In this document: in pieces, positions 62,501 to 64,000 of the stretch
Layout of the letters: each line of letters begins with the position of its first letter
Position numbering within the stretch: position 1 is the first letter of the stretch
Assembly: GCF_041381155.1 (NCBI RefSeq)
Contig: NC_091134.1
Location: 14,820,008 to 14,884,007, forward strand
Direction: 5' to 3'
Source: Argopecten irradians
Lineage: Eukaryota; Mollusca; Bivalvia; Pectinida; Pectinidae
DNA: 64,000 nt
Notes under the pieces: model-generated
The model's input: only the letters and a program-made list of their open reading frames with translations
Told to the model about the DNA's origin: nothing
Databases searched by the model: none
Position numbers and translations under genes: made by a program

Positions 62501-63115
62501 TCAGAAAGCTTCGAGGTTTTTCGTAGCATTTTGTTCTCTAAACCCCAGCGCCTTTTTTAATTTAATAGTACCATCCAATAAATAAACATATGTATCGTTA
62601 GGTTTAGTTAATCGGTTATGCCCTCTTGCTCCTAATATGTATATATCCCCTTAATTGTCACCCGGACGTTTTAAAATTATCCTGTCATTTATTGATTTAG
62701 ACAATCTTTGCTTTTAGTCGAATGCGAATATAACTTTGCAATAATAAAATAATAGACGGAAAAGTAGAATAAGTGCATGGATGCTTTGATTTTAAAAGTC
62801 CTTAGAAGTAAGAAGTAACTTTGGTCAATCAATTGTAGCTTTACAAAAAAGCAGATCCAGAACGTAGTCTGATATGTATTTAAGTCAAACTTCTGATCAC
62901 TTACATTATACAGTTTTCCGTTATAAAAATAGTTTCATTCCTTGCTTTCCAATATGTCGTGCTACTCTTTGAGTTTTCCCAAAACAGGTGGGATGAATGC
63001 CATAGCGATGACTCTATGGTTTTTCTTGGTTTATGACAAGCCAAGTCAACATCCCAGGATCAAGCCAGCAGAAGCAGAGTTTATCAACTGTCATAGAACT
63101 AAATCCCATGGGAAG
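56525..63115 (+). CDS. SLC17-family anion transporter, gene C' (3'-partial in window)
   Basis: Exons 56525-56543, 58366-58595, 59158-59391, 60523-60610, 61588-61683 and 62988-63115 join in phase. They give 265 residues covering the N-terminus and helices 1-6; the rest lies right of the window. The start is the ATG two bases after the MADNS upstream ORF; exon 1 (MTLESL) joins EETPLLEEKKK. E7-ETP-L11-L12 fits an acidic dileucine sorting signal. Marks: LLRLNMTMVVVCM in helix 1, luminal NLT and NGS sequons, EGLLISGYYFGQVF, AARIVIGIAT, GGLEPCGTQLLSNWAPLPER, GGWPFIFYIY, then LVYDKPSQHPRIKPAEAEFI before the cytosolic loop. As in B, both helix-4 glutamates of sialin are replaced (Ile and Thr). It is a paralogue of B with the same exon plan. 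Substrate unknown. Confidence 0.9.
56656..57714. mobile_element. TTAA-bounded 1.05-kb element in intron 1 of gene C' (copy 2)
   Basis: Counterpart of 23174-24220 with the same TTAAGGTAGCTCCATACTTT and AAAGTATGGACCTACCTTAA ends. The interiors are highly similar. Confidence 0.78.
61107..61587. other. Intron 4 of gene C', part right of the duplication
   Basis: Single-copy sequence from the end of S2 to the acceptor TTTTCGTTAG at exon 5. No feature seen; it shows what followed S before the rearrangement. Confidence 0.5.
61834..62035. repeat. Left half of a TTAAAGATGCTC-family MITE
   Basis: TTAAAGATGCTCCACCACCG and CATTCATAATTTGAACAA-like words match 13974 onward. No right terminus (GAGCATCTTTAA) follows, so the copy is truncated or decayed. 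Confidence 0.55.
62036..62987. other. Rest of intron 5 of gene C'
   Basis: AT-rich, no recognised element; it ends in the acceptor TTTTCCCAAAACAG before exon 6. Confidence 0.4.
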
Positions 63116-63194
63116 GTAATTAAAATGCCAAAATTGTTCTTAATATTCATATGTCTTTATAGAAGGCTATGGTGTCAGAATTGTCGTTATTTCA

Positions 63195-63340
63195 TATGTA
63201 TATATGAATGATAGAGATATTCTAGAAGAGAGTCACACAATTTTACAAAATCCGATTATTAATATCCATATATGAAAAGAGTAATTTTCTCTCACGTCTC
63301 GGCGTTTTATAATTATGATATCCCGCCATTTTCAAATAAG
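63195..63340. repeat. Relative of the foldback repeat at the left window end
   Basis: ATGAATGATAGAGATATTCTAG, then (reverse strand) GAAAATTACTCTTTTCATATATGG and GGGATATCATAATTATAAAA, resemble 20-130. It is the same family, diverged, in intron 6 of gene C'. Confidence 0.45.
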
Positions 63341-64000
63341 ATCGAAAAAAATCGAGACTGCAAGTAAATTTTCTATACATGGACATTGTGCAGAGGACAT
63401 GAGAGAAAGAATTTATGGTATTGTTCGATACCTAAGTATATGAAAATTTCGCATACTGTGAGTAACCTTTCCACTTATGTTAAAGAACTATTGTTAGTAA
63501 GTGATGCTGTTTTGAAATAATAAGTTTCAAAATTTTGAGTGCAGAATGGACACAATTTTCTAAATAGAATATTATGAATAATATCATATTATAAACATTA
63601 TAAATAGGAATCGTTTCAAAACATAATTATCTTATCTAAACATATTCGGATGTAAGGTGCTAGCGTTTTTCTTTTGGTTTTTCTTTTGGTTAGTTAAACA
63701 TCAATGAAGGGGTTGCTATAGAAGTTATGTATGCTATACATTTAGAGCAAGAAGCAATCATATACTACAAGTTTGTCTGCATGTAAACAGTAAAGTATAA
63801 ATGTTTGTTACTTATTGTTTTAAAGAAACTGTAAACCAAACAATCATAAAACAATCACAAAACAAAGACCAGTAACAATTGATAATTGATGTCCGCACAT
63901 TCGGGTTGCATAAAACTGAGGAATAATTCATCTTATCTTTTCTTAGTCTATGCTGATAGCGGCTTTGTCATTTTACGGAGTCTTATTTGACATATTTGCA
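63341..64000. other. Intron of gene C' up to the window edge
   Basis: No exon matching the IPWLQLL exon of B is seen, so the next exon of C' probably lies beyond the window. Confidence 0.4.

Noticed and set aside
63947-64000. Possible next exon of C' after TTTTCTTAG
   Set aside because: The open stretch (SMLIAALSFYGV) lacks the PWL motif and the spacing of the corresponding exon in A and B.
1-64000. CRISPR arrays, operons, riboswitches, rRNA genes
   Set aside because: The sequence is a eukaryotic intron-rich locus; regular arrays here are minisatellites without unique spacers.

Overview
The window looks like nuclear DNA of a lophotrochozoan invertebrate, most likely a bivalve mollusc. It is AT-rich and full of small non-autonomous DNA transposons, minisatellites and low-complexity tracts. 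Its only recognisable host genes are intron-rich transporters of the SLC17 family (major facilitator superfamily, sialin/vesicular glutamate transporter relatives). The mollusc assignment is an inference from gene structure and repeat style; no species marker is present.

Layout. Gene A (+, 943-5144) is the 3' half of an SLC17 gene that begins left of the window. From 5145 to 10950 lie small repeats and a decayed L1/Tx1-like LINE whose A-rich tail ends beside the stop codon of gene B. Gene B (-, 22012-10962) is complete: 11 exons joined in phase give 513 residues. About 1 kb from its start, head to head, is gene C (+).

The B/C head-to-head block occurs twice, as direct repeats of about 13.4 kb (14176-27592 and 47520-61106). 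In the left copy B is whole and C stops after exon 4. In the right copy C (56525 to beyond 63115) is intact as far as the window reaches, while B has lost exons 8-11 and carries a net +1 shift in exon 2. The pattern fits B3'-S-X-S-C3', a duplication of S with about 20 kb (X) between the copies. Two haplotypes wrongly joined by assembly could look the same.

X (27593-47519) has no recognised host gene. It holds TTAA-bounded MITEs, other inverted-repeat elements, a roughly 1.1-kb GTGTGGTATATTGTGAT minisatellite, dispersed SINE-like repeats, and a damaged DNA transposon (about 40.8-47.4 kb). That transposon encodes a THAP plus DDE transposase (-) and a SWIM plus YqaJ-nuclease protein (+), an ISL2EU/IS4EU-like pairing, with the exons of each gene lying inside introns of the other.

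The SLC17 proteins are expected to be 12-helix anion/H+ or Na+-coupled transporters of vesicles, lysosomes or plasma membrane. In B and C the two glutamates that matter for coupling in sialin (E171 and E175) are replaced, while the helix-4 arginine and helix-1 arginine are kept. This suggests a divergent transport mechanism.
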